Shown here: positions 1-8,437 of the stretch, piece after piece
Position numbering within the stretch: the stretch's first letter is position 1
Layout: each line of letters begins with the position of its first letter
Assembly (NCBI GenBank): GCA_034421575.1
Contig: DAOUKG010000078.1
Coordinates: forward strand, 1-64,000
Length of the DNA: 64,000 bases
From: VXLM01 sp034421575
GTDB lineage: Bacteria > Chloroflexota > Dehalococcoidia > Lucifugimonadales > VXLM01
Direction of reading: 5' to 3'
The notes under the pieces: generated by a model
The model's database searches: none
What the model was told of the DNA's origin: nothing
The model's input: only the letters and a program-made list of their open reading frames with translations
Translations under genes and position numbers: made by a program

Positions 1-111
1 TACACCGTGAATTGGGCGTGGGACAACCAACTCACCCGTCATTCCGGCGAAGGCCGGAATCCAGAAAGTCCAGTCAGTCGAGAATACGGCCTCATCACAC
101 CCAATTGGTAT
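1..111. repeat. Truncated copy of a small terminal-inverted-repeat element carrying a REP palindrome
   Basis: The right end reads CCAATTGGTAT (101-111), and positions 37-64 hold a copy of the CGTCATTCCGGCGAAGGCCGGAAT palindrome family. The same order occurs at 63224-63326: an end with ATACCAATTGG, then TACACCG, the palindrome, AATACGGC(C/T)TCATCACACC, then the inverted end. Here the left end lies off the window. It looks like a short non-coding, MITE-like element with a nested palindrome; no gene is seen in it. Confidence 0.6.
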
Positions 112-159
112 TACTTGGGCCTATCGTGGCACGCTGTGGTGATAGAGTGCAATCGTCTT

Positions 160-444
160 TCATTCCTCAAGCTCCGCAAACTCTGCGCAAATCTGCCGGT
201 ACGCGGCTTCGTCATCTTCACTACCTTCCGCATCGATAGTCGCGCGCCACATCTCGCAGAACTCACTCTTCGGCGTACACCAGGTGTCGCCCTCGAGGTT
301 GAAGGCGGTAGCGTATTCGGGAGGACAGGAAGATGCGTTGCGGGCGACATTCCATCCAACGATTAGTGCGCCTAGCAGAACTATCAGACCTATAACGACC
401 ACCGCTACCGCCAATTTCCTCTTCGTCTTCAGTTGGTCTTTCAT
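160..444 (-). CDS. Small single-pass membrane protein, unknown function
   Basis: This 94-residue protein has a basic N-terminus (KDQLKTKRK), one clear membrane segment at about residues 11-31 (LAVAVVVIGLIVLLGALIVG) and a 60-residue acidic tail. The tail holds three cysteines (at CPPEYATAF, WCTPKSEFC) and another in the ICAEFAELEE end, so it may be disulfide-bonded outside the cell. A GGAGAG lies upstream of the ATG. It is not recognised as a family member. It lies downstream of the flavoprotein gene on the same strand, separated by only 48 bp, so co-transcription is possible. Confidence 0.6.
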   Translation of the reverse strand: MKDQLKTKRKLAVAVVVIGLIVLLGALIVGWNVARNASSCPPEYATAFNLEGDTWCTPKSEFCEMWRATIDAEGSEDDEAAYRQICAEFAELEE

Positions 445-492
445 TGGCTCCGCAACTCTCCTTCTCCGGAAAAGTGCTGTTTCAACCGTCGG

Positions 493-2952
493 TCACATCC
501 GCACCCGCCTGCCCCTACGGTCGTACGGCGCCGTCAGCCGCGCCTTCGCCGGGAACCGTTCCGCCGCAATCTCCAATTCATACGCCCCGCCCCGGACGAA
601 CTCGGGCGTGACCCCGTCCGGGTCCTCGACGTATCCCATCCCCACCGAGACGCCCAGCGTATGCCCGAACGCCCCTGAGGTCGTCCTGCCCACCAGCCGC
701 CCGTCTCGCCAGATCGGCTCGTTGCCCAGCAGCAATGGCTCCGGGTCTTCGAGCGTGAAAACCGCCAGCCGCCGCGTAACGCCCTCGTCGCGCTGACGGA
801 GCACGGCATCGCGTCCGATGAAGTCGACGCCCTTGTCCAAGGCGACCGCGAACGTAAGACCCGCCTCCACGACCGTGTCCACGTCGCAGATGTCGTGTCC
901 CCACGAGCGGTACGCCTTCTCCACCCGGAGCGACTCCATCGCATGGAACCCTGCGGGCAGAAGATCATACTTCGGTGCCGCCTCCATAATACGGTCAAAC
1001 ACGTGCCCCGCAAACTCCGTCGGGATGTACAGCTCCCATCCAAGCTCCCCGACGTACGTTACCCTCGAAGCCCGTACCGGCGCGTAGCCGATGGCGATCT
1101 CCCTCGATGTCATATATGGAAACGCCTCGTTCGACACGTCCGCGTCGGTTACCTCTGAGAGAAGGGCGCGCGAGTTCGGCCCCATCAGCCCCAGCACGGC
1201 GTACGACGAGGAAACATCGGTCAGAAAAGCGTGGGCATCGCCTGGGATGTTATTCCGTATCCACCCAAAGTCGCGCCTCGCGGTCGACCCCGCCGTCACG
1301 ATCATGTACTCCTCTTCACCGGTGCGAGTAACCGTCAGGTCGGACTCGAAGCCTCCCCGCCGGTTGAGCATCGCCGTGTACACGATCCTTCCCGGCTCTA
1401 CCGCCATGTCCCCCGCGAAGATCGTCTGGGCCACCCGCTCGGCGTCCCTCCCTTGCAGCAGGAACTTCGCGAACGATGTCTGGTCGAACAGCCCCACGCT
1501 CTCACGTACCGCCCGGTGCTCCTCGGCAGAGTAGGGGAACCAGTTCTGCCGTCCAAAGGAGTACCCGTACACCGGCTCCACGCCCGGAGGCGCGTACCAG
1601 TTGGGACGCTCCCAACCTCCCACCTCGCCGAAGCACGCTCCCATGGACGCCAGCTTGTCGTGGAACGGCGACTGCCGCGCTCCCCGCGCCGTCTCCATCT
1701 GCTTGTGCGGCCAGTGCATCCCGTACAGCGTACCAACCGCCTCAACCGTCCGGTCGTGCAGGTACGTCTTGACGTTCTGGAACTGATGGAACCGGCGAAT
1801 GTCCACTTCCCACAGGTCCATCGTTGGCTCGCCCGCCACGATCCACTCCGCCACTGCCTTTCCCACGCCCGGTGCGGCGGCGATGCCCGTCGAGTTCAGC
1901 CCCGTCGCCAGATAGAAGTTCCTCAGGTCGGGCGACTCGCCCATCAGGTACCTGTCGTCCGGTGTGAAACTCTCGGCGCTCACGCAGAACCGGTTGATCC
2001 CCGCCTCTGCCATCGCCGGAACGCGGTGCACTGCGTTCTCCCAAAACACCTTGAAGTGCTCCCAATCGGGCTCCAGCAATCCGAAGTGATAGTCCTCCGG
2101 TATCGCGTCGTCGCCCCAAGGCTTGGCCGTCGTCTCGAACCCGCCCATCAGGATCGCCCCTTGCTCCTCGGCGTCCCTTCGGAAATAGATCTGCTCGTCC
2201 GGGTCCCGCAGCCCCGCAATGTCCTCGGGGATCCCCATCTTGTTGGTAACCAGCCACATGTGCTCCGCCGCGTGAAGCGGAATGTCAACACCCGCGCTCA
2301 GCCCAAGCTGCCTCGACCACATACCCGCCGCGCACACGACCACCTCGCACTCGATGTCCCCGCGGTCCGTAGATACCCCGGTCACCGTACCCGCGTCCTG
2401 TGTGACACCGGTGACCTGCACGTTTTCGATGATTCGCGTTCCGCCCATCTCAGCCCCTCGCGCCACCGACAACGCCGCGCTCGCCGGAAGCGCCTGGCCG
2501 TCCTTCGGGATATAGATGCCTCCCTTCAGGTCGTCCGTGCGCATGAGCGGCCACATAGTCCCGGCGTCCTCCGCCGTGATCTCGTGGATCTCTATCCCGT
2601 AGCACCTGCCCAGCGACAGGATGCGCTTGAGCTCGTCCATGCGACCATCCGTCGTCGTCACCGTCAAGCTGCCCGACGCGCGAAATCCTGTCGGTATGCC
2701 CGTCTCCTCATGAAGGGTGGAGTAGAGCTGTACCCCCACGCGGTTGATGTCGATCATCGTCCTCGTCGCCCTGAGCTGTGTCACCATCCCCGCCGCGTGC
2801 CACGTCGACCCGCCCGCGACGGTCTTGCGCTCCAGCACCACAACGTCGTTCCACCCCAGCTTCGTCAGGTAGTAGGCGACGCTGCACCCCACAATGCCCC
2901 CGCCGATTATCACCACTCGCGCCCTGTCCGGAATGCTGTCCGTGAGACTCAT
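493..2952 (-). CDS. FAD-dependent dimethylglycine/sarcosine dehydrogenase-like protein with GcvT domain
   Basis: This is a two-domain oxidoreductase of the DMGDH/SARDH type. The N-terminal DAO domain opens with a Rossmann dinucleotide motif (VVIIGGGIVGCSVAYYL, residues ~13-30) and has STWHAAGM, whose His is the residue that covalently holds FAD in mammalian DMGDH and sarcosine dehydrogenase. The C-terminal half (from about residue 430 to 800) matches the folate-binding GcvT/aminomethyltransferase fold. The family oxidatively demethylates N-methyl amino acids, passes C1 units to tetrahydrofolate, and sends electrons to ETF; etfA/etfB are in this window near 57 kb. I chose the ATG at 2952 because GGGGGA lies 8 nt upstream; an ATG five codons earlier has no Shine-Dalgarno. 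At 819 aa the length is normal. The exact substrate cannot be told from sequence. Confidence 0.88.
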   Translation of the reverse strand: MSLTDSIPDRARVVIIGGGIVGCSVAYYLTKLGWNDVVVLERKTVAGGSTWHAAGMVTQLRATRTMIDINRVGVQLYSTLHEETGIPTGFRASGSLTVTTTDGRMDELKRILSLGRCYGIEIHEITAEDAGTMWPLMRTDDLKGGIYIPKDGQALPASAALSVARGAEMGGTRIIENVQVTGVTQDAGTVTGVSTDRGDIECEVVVCAAGMWSRQLGLSAGVDIPLHAAEHMWLVTNKMGIPEDIAGLRDPDEQIYFRRDAEEQGAILMGGFETTAKPWGDDAIPEDYHFGLLEPDWEHFKVFWENAVHRVPAMAEAGINRFCVSAESFTPDDRYLMGESPDLRNFYLATGLNSTGIAAAPGVGKAVAEWIVAGEPTMDLWEVDIRRFHQFQNVKTYLHDRTVEAVGTLYGMHWPHKQMETARGARQSPFHDKLASMGACFGEVGGWERPNWYAPPGVEPVYGYSFGRQNWFPYSAEEHRAVRESVGLFDQTSFAKFLLQGRDAERVAQTIFAGDMAVEPGRIVYTAMLNRRGGFESDLTVTRTGEEEYMIVTAGSTARRDFGWIRNNIPGDAHAFLTDVSSSYAVLGLMGPNSRALLSEVTDADVSNEAFPYMTSREIAIGYAPVRASRVTYVGELGWELYIPTEFAGHVFDRIMEAAPKYDLLPAGFHAMESLRVEKAYRSWGHDICDVDTVVEAGLTFAVALDKGVDFIGRDAVLRQRDEGVTRRLAVFTLEDPEPLLLGNEPIWRDGRLVGRTTSGAFGHTLGVSVGMGYVEDPDGVTPEFVRGGAYELEIAAERFPAKARLTAPYDRRGRRVRM

Positions 2953-3253
2953 TTCCGTTTCCCCCATAAAGTAATGTACCGAGCCAAGATGTTCTCACTA
3001 CAAGCCCCGCAATTCAATCCTAACCTTTCGTCTTCTCCCTTCGCTCTTGCCCCCTGTACCGTCGTGGGAGAGGGCTGGGGTGAGGGTGGTGCCCCCGCCC
3101 GGAGCCGCCCACACCACCATCGCTATACCGGCGAAGGAACGTCACCCCGGGCCGGTATCCGGAACCCCCGCAACAGCCCCATCGCCTAACTGATGCAACT
3201 TCCTCCGTGATGTAAACTCTCCCCACACACCAAACGCCTCGGAGGCAACAACC
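2953..3253. repeat. Intergenic stretch with two palindromic repeats
   Basis: This 300-bp divergent region holds a copy of the GTCGTGGGAGAGGGCTGGGG repeat (about 3060-3090) and a GGCGAAGG...CCGG palindrome variant with an internal CGTCACCCCGG insert (3125-3162). From about 3121 to the RidA start it is nearly identical to 3895-4014, so it is the left part of the RidA duplication. A clear GGAGG stands 9 nt before the ATG at 3254. No further gene is seen. Confidence 0.6.
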
Positions 3254-3673
3254 ATGGCACATCAGCGTTTTCGTACAGGCAGCACGCGAGGCGGCCCGAT
3301 GCTCCCTGAAGTCGAATTCCAGGCCTGCCAGGCCGTCAGGGCCGGAAACCAGGTATTCCTCGTCGGACTCACCGGCTTCGACCGCGACACAAGGGAGTTC
3401 ATCGGCAGGGGCGACCCCGCCGCACAGGCGGAGAAGGCCATGGAGAACTGCAAGGTGCTCCTCGAAGAGGCAGGAGCCCAGATGGAGGACATCTGCAAAA
3501 TAACGACCTACGTCACCCAGCGCGAGTATCGCTACGATGTCTACCCGGTACTCGGCAAACATCTCAAAGACGTCTACCCCGTCTCGACCGGCCTCGTCGT
3601 CGACGGCCTGGCCGAGACCTACATCGATTTCGAGATAGACATCTTCGCCGTCATCCCCGACGACAGGTTGTAG
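3254..3673 (+). CDS. RidA/YjgF/YER057c/UK114-family protein, copy 1
   Basis: This 139-aa protein has the RidA trimer fold: a substrate-cleft region around GNQVFLVGLTG, the AQAEKAMENCKVLLEEAGA helix (~58-76), ITTYVT and a C-terminal FEIDIFAV strand. Archetypal RidA proteins hydrolyse reactive enamines/imines using a conserved Arg in a PxR(S/A/C) motif. Here the aligned stretch reads YPVSTGLVV, so that Arg appears to be missing and the protein is probably of a RidA subfamily without the classic deaminase site. GGAGG lies 9 nt before the ATG. The next gene is a near-identical duplicate. The role is uncertain. Confidence 0.88.
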   Translation: MAHQRFRTGSTRGGPMLPEVEFQACQAVRAGNQVFLVGLTGFDRDTREFIGRGDPAAQAEKAMENCKVLLEEAGAQMEDICKITTYVTQREYRYDVYPVLGKHLKDVYPVSTGLVVDGLAETYIDFEIDIFAVIPDDRL

Positions 3674-4014
3674 ACAGAGTCGAAAAGTTCACCCACCCCG
3701 CTCGTCCTGAGCAGCGTTACGCCTCGGGTTTGGGGCGATGCCGGGGTGTCAGTAACTGCCGTGTGGCAACGAGGAAGCACGTTCGACCTGAGCCTGTCGA
3801 AGGCCCTCTTAATCCCCTCTCCCGTCGTGGGAGAGGGCTAGGGTGAGGGTGATGCCCCCGCGCGGAGCCGCGCACACCACCAACACCGCTCCATCGTTAT
3901 ACCGGCGGAGGCCGGTATCCAGAACCCCAGCAACAGCCCCATCGCCTAACTGATGCAATTTCCCCCGCTACGATAAACTCTCCCCACACACCAACCACCT
4001 CGGAGGCAACAACC
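3674..4014. repeat. Repeat-filled spacer between the two RidA copies
   Basis: Three repeat families sit here: a composite ending in GCCGGGGTGTCAGTAACTGCC (3702-3770, also at 23223-23297 and 59539-59627), CCTGAGCCTGTCGAAGG (3787-3803), CCTCTCCCGTCGTGGGAGAG followed by GGCTAGGGTGAGGG (3815-3850), and the ATACCGGCGGAGGCCGGTAT palindrome (3899-3918). The last 120 bp duplicate the sequence upstream of the first RidA gene. No coding sequence is supported. Confidence 0.65.
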
Positions 4015-4434
4015 ATGGCACATCAGCGTTTTCGGCGCGTCAGTACACGGGGCGGCCCTATGCTCCCCGATTTGGACTTCCAGTCGTGCCAGGCAGTCAG
4101 GGCCGGAAACCAGGTATTCCTCGTCGGACTCACCGGCTTCGACCGTGACACAAGGGAGTTCATCGGCAGGGGAGACCCCGCCGCACAGGCGGAGAAGGCG
4201 ATGGAGAACTGCAAGGTGCTCCTCGAAGAGGCAGGAGCCCGGATGGAGGACATCTGCAAGATCACAACCTACGTCACCCAGCGCGAGTATCGCTACGATG
4301 TCTACCCGGTCATCGGCAAACATCTCAAAGATGTCTACCCCGTCTCGACCGGCCTCGTAGTCGACGGCTTGGCCGAGACCTACATCGACTTCGAGATAGA
4401 CATCTTCGCCGTCATCCCCGACGACAGACTATAG
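4015..4434 (+). CDS. RidA/YjgF/YER057c/UK114-family protein, copy 2 (tandem duplicate)
   Basis: This protein differs from copy 1 at only about eight of 139 positions, clustered near the N-terminus (TG to RV at 8-9; EVE to DLD at 19-21; A24S), plus one Q to R and one L to I. The offset between the genes is 761 bp, and the near-identity covers the upstream 110 bp, the GGAGG ribosome-binding site and about 35 bp past the stop, so the duplicated unit is larger than the gene. Like copy 1 it has YPVSTG where classic RidA has its catalytic Arg. The clustered N-terminal changes could be divergence or a gene-conversion boundary. Confidence 0.88.
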   Translation: MAHQRFRRVSTRGGPMLPDLDFQSCQAVRAGNQVFLVGLTGFDRDTREFIGRGDPAAQAEKAMENCKVLLEEAGARMEDICKITTYVTQREYRYDVYPVIGKHLKDVYPVSTGLVVDGLAETYIDFEIDIFAVIPDDRL

Positions 4435-4683
4435 ACAGAGTCGAAAAGTTCACCCACCCCGTTCGTCCTGAGCCTGTCGAAGGATAGTTCCTCGCAGCCA
4501 GAAACCCAATCTTACCCTTCGTCCTTGCCCTCTCTTCCGTCGGAGGAGAGGGCTGGGGTGAGGGTTAGATTGCTCCTACCGTGAGCCGAGCATCAAACCT
4601 CTCTCCTGTCTCGGGAGAGAGCCTGCTCCGTCCCCGAGACGGGGGCGGACCCAGTTCCCGCTCTGTGAACTCTGTGGTGAACC
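4435..4683. repeat. Repeat cluster downstream of RidA copy 2
   Basis: It contains GTTCGTCCTGAGCCTGTCGA (4461-4480), a CCGTCGGAGGAGAGGGCTGG-type unit followed by GGTGAGGGTTA (about 4525-4567) and CTCTCCTGTCTCGGGAGAGA (4599-4620) followed by a second palindrome built on CCCCGAGACGGGGG. It ends with CTCTGTGAACTCTGTGGTGA, a further short family seen near 13907, 23325 and 52975. The two genes on either side converge here. Confidence 0.55.
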
Positions 4684-7020
4684 TCACCCATCCGGCGAGA
4701 GGCTCTGGCTCGTCTCCGCGCCCGCCTCGATCTTGTCCCAGCTATAGAGCATCGGGATGAAGTCGATATCAGCCCAGGTCGTCGACTGGTCGGCGAAATG
4801 TGAACTCGCCGGATGTCCTGAGGCGCCAAACGGCACGATCCATCTCGAGTTGTCCCAGTCGCTCAGGTCGTAGATGTATCGTGCGACCGACGACCCTGCG
4901 ATGCCGAAGGGCTCGGCGTGCGAGTAGCTCGCGGCGAGAGGCGTGTCTCCGTCACCTCCGAGCGGCATCGCGGGGCCCTCCAGCTCCGAGGCCCAGGAAT
5001 AGGCGTTCGCCAGCCAGTGTGGCCGGTTCGTCCGGTGAATCTGCCCCCACGTCCACTTGCTCATGTCGTCGCCAAGCCGTTTCGTCAGGTACTCGACTGC
5101 GTATCCAAGCGCATCGGCCATGAGCGAATTCCATGTCGCCCCGTCCGGCAGGAACGAGGTGTCGTCGGCCTCCGCCATGCGAACGAACTGGGCCTTGAGC
5201 AGCGAGACGTGGTGAGGCGCGCCGCGTCCTCCCGCGCCGAGCGCGTAGTCAGCCAGCGGGCCGAGGAGTCCCCTCAGTATCGTGTCGTCGAGATGGTGCC
5301 TGAACGTGCTGTACAAGGTCGGGCCGACTGCGTCCACGTCCATGCTGCCGTCCCACGCCGTGAGTATCTCCTTCGCCGCGGCGCAACGCTCGTCGGCGGG
5401 CTCCACGTTTGCCATTAACTTTCGGTACGCAAGTCCCGGGAGCGATACCCGCTCGGCGTGGACGTTCCCCATGTCCTCGACCGTCGCGCTCTGTATCTCG
5501 GCGAGCCGGTCATAGATCCGCCGCGCGCGGTGCTCCGTCGCGTACTGTACGCTGATGTAGTGGGGGAAGTCGTCCCCCACCTGCTTGTTGTTTGCCGTGA
5601 CGATGAACCCGTTCTCAGGATTCCGAATGCGCGGCATCTCCTCGAACGGGATGGACCCGTCCCACTCGTGCTCACCCGACCAGCCCGGCACCGGGAGCCA
5701 GGCGTTCGCCATGCTGCGTACGGGCACCTTCCCCCGCGTCAGGTACGCTATATCCCCGTCGACATCTCCGAAGACGTAGTTGTTGCACGGGTCCACCCAT
5801 CCCCGCATCGCCTCATCCATCTCATCCACAGAGCTTGATCGCAGTTGCAGCAGCAGCGCCTCGTGCGCCGTGTTCGCACCATGCGTCGCCGTGTACTTGA
5901 AGGCTATCGCCTTCCCGCTGCTCGGCTCCCCAACCACAATGGGCCCGTGATGAGTGGTCGTGACCTCGATCTCCACCGGCTCCGAGCCTCTCACCTGGAT
6001 TGTCTCAGTGTGAGTTTCGGCATGTCTCCAGCTACCCTTGTACTCGTAGTGGAACGATCCCCCGCCCCGAAACGATTCGATGTACATGTCCTGGTAGTCC
6101 GCCGCCGCATGGGTCACGCACCATGCCACGCGGGCGTTGTGACCGAAATGAGGAAACGCCGGACAGCCCGGAAACGACAGCCCAATAGCGTCGAAATCGT
6201 CGCAGGCGATGTGGTTCTGGTAGTACACGCTCGGAGTCTCGATGGGACGGTGGGGGTCCCCCGCTATCAGGGGCTTGCCGGACTCCGTCCTGCTCCCATG
6301 TACGGCCCAGTTGTTGCTTCCTGAGTCCGCGTCCGCCATCCCGTCCACGTACTCCGCGCCGGACACGTACTCGCTAAGCACGTCGTAGTTGTCGCCGAGG
6401 TACTCCGCCCCCGGCGGGACGATCAGCAGTCCCCCTTCTTCATTCTGGGGCATGAGCTCCGCCGCCCGCTCCGGACCGAGCGCGGCAACCATCTTTGCCC
6501 GCCACAGCTTGGCCTCCATGTGCCCCATCAAGACGTGCCGCGCCTTGAAGACCGCGAGGCAGTCCTCCGCCGTCCACGCCTCCGGCGACTCGCCGAGCAT
6601 CGCGTACTCGACCGGCAGCGACTCTGTCTGATTGAGAAAGGCGTTCACGCCCTCCGCGTATGCCTCGAACATCGCCCGCGTCTCGTCGTTGATGGCCGCA
6701 TAGTCTCGATCAACCGACCGGCGAAGTTGGAATTTCCGCATGAGCACGTCCTGCTCGACCGCGCTCTCGCCCGCAAACTCGGCCCAGCGCCCGTACGCCC
6801 ATCGGCGGTCGTGGTCCATCTGGAACAGGCGGTCCTGCGCCGTGGCAAAGCCCTGGCCGAAGAACGCGTCGTGCGCCGTCGTCGCCTTAACGTGCGGAAT
6901 GCCGTAGGTGTCGCGGTATATGGTCACTGGGCCGTCTAACTCACCGAACGACAGGCTGACATTGACATTAGGAACTGCGGCGTCAAGCGCGCTCTGGGAT
7001 ACGGATCGGGTTTCGGACAA
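4684..7020 (-). CDS. Penicillin acylase family protein (Ntn hydrolase, S45)
   Basis: This is an amidohydrolase precursor of the penicillin G acylase/acyl-homoserine-lactone acylase superfamily. Such proteins self-cleave before a Ser that becomes the N-terminal nucleophile of the beta chain. The motif is clear here: ADSG followed by SNNWAVHGSRT, placing the nucleophile at about residue 235, with GDPHRP and GCPAFPHFGHN downstream as expected. The alpha-chain region contains IYRDTYGIPHVKA and FATAQDRLFQMD, both characteristic. I start it at the TTG at 7020, which has GAGGAG 6 nt upstream; a longer frame would add 34 residues without family similarity. At 778 aa the length is normal. No signal peptide is obvious, unlike periplasmic penicillin acylases, so it may be cytoplasmic. 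The substrate is unknown. Confidence 0.9.
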   Translation of the reverse strand: MSETRSVSQSALDAAVPNVNVSLSFGELDGPVTIYRDTYGIPHVKATTAHDAFFGQGFATAQDRLFQMDHDRRWAYGRWAEFAGESAVEQDVLMRKFQLRRSVDRDYAAINDETRAMFEAYAEGVNAFLNQTESLPVEYAMLGESPEAWTAEDCLAVFKARHVLMGHMEAKLWRAKMVAALGPERAAELMPQNEEGGLLIVPPGAEYLGDNYDVLSEYVSGAEYVDGMADADSGSNNWAVHGSRTESGKPLIAGDPHRPIETPSVYYQNHIACDDFDAIGLSFPGCPAFPHFGHNARVAWCVTHAAADYQDMYIESFRGGGSFHYEYKGSWRHAETHTETIQVRGSEPVEIEVTTTHHGPIVVGEPSSGKAIAFKYTATHGANTAHEALLLQLRSSSVDEMDEAMRGWVDPCNNYVFGDVDGDIAYLTRGKVPVRSMANAWLPVPGWSGEHEWDGSIPFEEMPRIRNPENGFIVTANNKQVGDDFPHYISVQYATEHRARRIYDRLAEIQSATVEDMGNVHAERVSLPGLAYRKLMANVEPADERCAAAKEILTAWDGSMDVDAVGPTLYSTFRHHLDDTILRGLLGPLADYALGAGGRGAPHHVSLLKAQFVRMAEADDTSFLPDGATWNSLMADALGYAVEYLTKRLGDDMSKWTWGQIHRTNRPHWLANAYSWASELEGPAMPLGGDGDTPLAASYSHAEPFGIAGSSVARYIYDLSDWDNSRWIVPFGASGHPASSHFADQSTTWADIDFIPMLYSWDKIEAGAETSQSLSPDG

Positions 7021-7126
7021 GGGAATACTCCTCACATGGGACTGCTGTGGACGTGCAGTGTAGGAGCATAGCCCTTCCGCGTCAACGCGAGATCCGACTC
7101 GCAGGCCCACGCTCAGGTCCAAAAGA

Positions 7127-7155
7127 AAGAGGTGGGCCCAAAAGACCCACCTCTT
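7127..7155 (-). terminator. Intrinsic terminator of the DUF11-like gene
   Basis: A perfect 10-bp stem AAGAGGTGGG/CCCACCTCTT with a 9-nt loop is followed on the minus strand by TCTTTT. It sits 24 bp past the stop codon of the upstream minus-strand gene and just before the penicillin acylase start, so it should insulate the two. Confidence 0.75.
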
Positions 7156-7178
7156 AGAGCTTCACCGGTCGGGAATCG

Positions 7179-8354
7179 TTACTGCACGTTCACTGCCAAC
7201 ATCCTGCAATCGTTCGGGTCGGCGCTCGCGGCCGTTTCCAATCTTACACAGGCATTGATATTCAACGCAGTGCCGCTCGCTGCATTGGCGATCGCCCGCA
7301 CTTCGATCTCTCCTGCCACGCCAATTGTGCGGCCGCCCACGACACAGTTGATCGTTCCCCCTGGAGTTTCGGTAAATTCACCCTTGCCGTCCTTTTCAAA
7401 ACCCTCCAGCACGTTCGGATGGGTGCAGTCGGGATGGCTGGGATAGAGCCTCTCATCGATAAATCGCTGAAGGGTGGTGGCCGTGAGCTCATTCGGCATG
7501 AAGATGTCGATCACCAGGTCCTGGACAGACTCGTCGGTTCCCCCAATGGTCTCGTGGTCGACGACGAATTGGAGCGTCCCTCCGGGTGCTACCGTCTCCT
7601 CTTGAGCCCTGATGCCTAGACTCCGGGACACGAATGCCAGCGATGAGCAGTTCAGGGGTTCGCTTGTAATCCCACCGCCTGATCCTGTGACTGCCGAAAG
7701 CCTGGTGCAGTTGTTGGACCAGACGTCTTCGTCTTTGGCGACGGTGTCGGTCCGGTAGGTCGTGAGCCAGACATCGAGGTTGAGGGTTGTGCCGTCGGCC
7801 ACATCGCCGACTTCCGTCTCAAGGGTGATGGTTCCCTGGGCGCCCATCTGGCGCGTTCCAAGAAGGCAGATCATTGTGCCTCCGGGATCACCCGTTATTT
7901 CTCCCGCTTCTTGACTCGCAAACCGCTCGAGCTTGCTCGCCTGACTGCATGCGGGAGTCCCCGGCTCCACTCTCGTTGCGGTCAGTGCGTCAGGCAACTC
8001 GATATCGACCGTCACCGCACCCGCTTCCGAACCTCCTTGGTTAACGTGAATAATCTTGAAGACAACGGTGTCACCCTTGGATATCGAAGTCTTGTCTGTC
8101 GTAATCGTTGACGTCATATCGGGCGCGGGGCGGAAGTCGAGGTGTCCAACGTCACGGGCAATCCACCAGACCAACCCGGCCAGGGTTGCGATTGAAAGGA
8201 AGGCCAAGATTGAAGTCCACCAGAATACGCCGCCTCGCTTCCTCCACCACACGAGGATACCGATCAGCCCACTGGGCTCCTCCTCGCTTAGCCGCAGCGG
8301 CTTTATCGGTTCTCTTGATCCTGGACCTACTTCCGGTGTGAAACGTTGCGCCAA
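7179..8354 (-). CDS. Membrane-anchored protein with two DUF11-like repeat domains
   Basis: This 391-aa protein has a Pro/Glu-rich cytoplasmic N-terminus, one membrane segment (WWTSILAFLSIATLAGLVWW, about 44-63) and two Ig-like beta domains of the DUF11 'conserved repeat' kind outside. Each has the pattern of a TxxGDTVVFxI strand, a VxVDIELPDALTAT strand and a Cys-containing turn (GTPACS, ICLLG; SHPDCTH, INCVVG). The second domain repeats the scheme (IDIFMPNELTAT). Such domains are usual in bacterial surface proteins. It stands upstream of an intrinsic terminator and downstream of a second, smaller protein of the same architecture. The function is not known; adhesion or an S-layer-related role is a guess. 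Confidence 0.7.
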   Translation of the reverse strand: MAQRFTPEVGPGSREPIKPLRLSEEEPSGLIGILVWWRKRGGVFWWTSILAFLSIATLAGLVWWIARDVGHLDFRPAPDMTSTITTDKTSISKGDTVVFKIIHVNQGGSEAGAVTVDIELPDALTATRVEPGTPACSQASKLERFASQEAGEITGDPGGTMICLLGTRQMGAQGTITLETEVGDVADGTTLNLDVWLTTYRTDTVAKDEDVWSNNCTRLSAVTGSGGGITSEPLNCSSLAFVSRSLGIRAQEETVAPGGTLQFVVDHETIGGTDESVQDLVIDIFMPNELTATTLQRFIDERLYPSHPDCTHPNVLEGFEKDGKGEFTETPGGTINCVVGGRTIGVAGEIEVRAIANAASGTALNINACVRLETAASADPNDCRMLAVNVQ

Positions 8355-8437
8355 CGATCTCCTCCTCGTCCGCTAATCGCAATCTCGCGTAGACGACTTG
8401 AAACTAATGTAGTCTCGGCCCGCCTTTGATGCAAGCT

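Noticed and set aside
1231..3189. A 652-aa plus-strand frame opposite the flavoprotein gene
   Set aside because: It is Arg/His/Pro-rich antisense of a well-conserved enzyme and extends into palindromic repeats.
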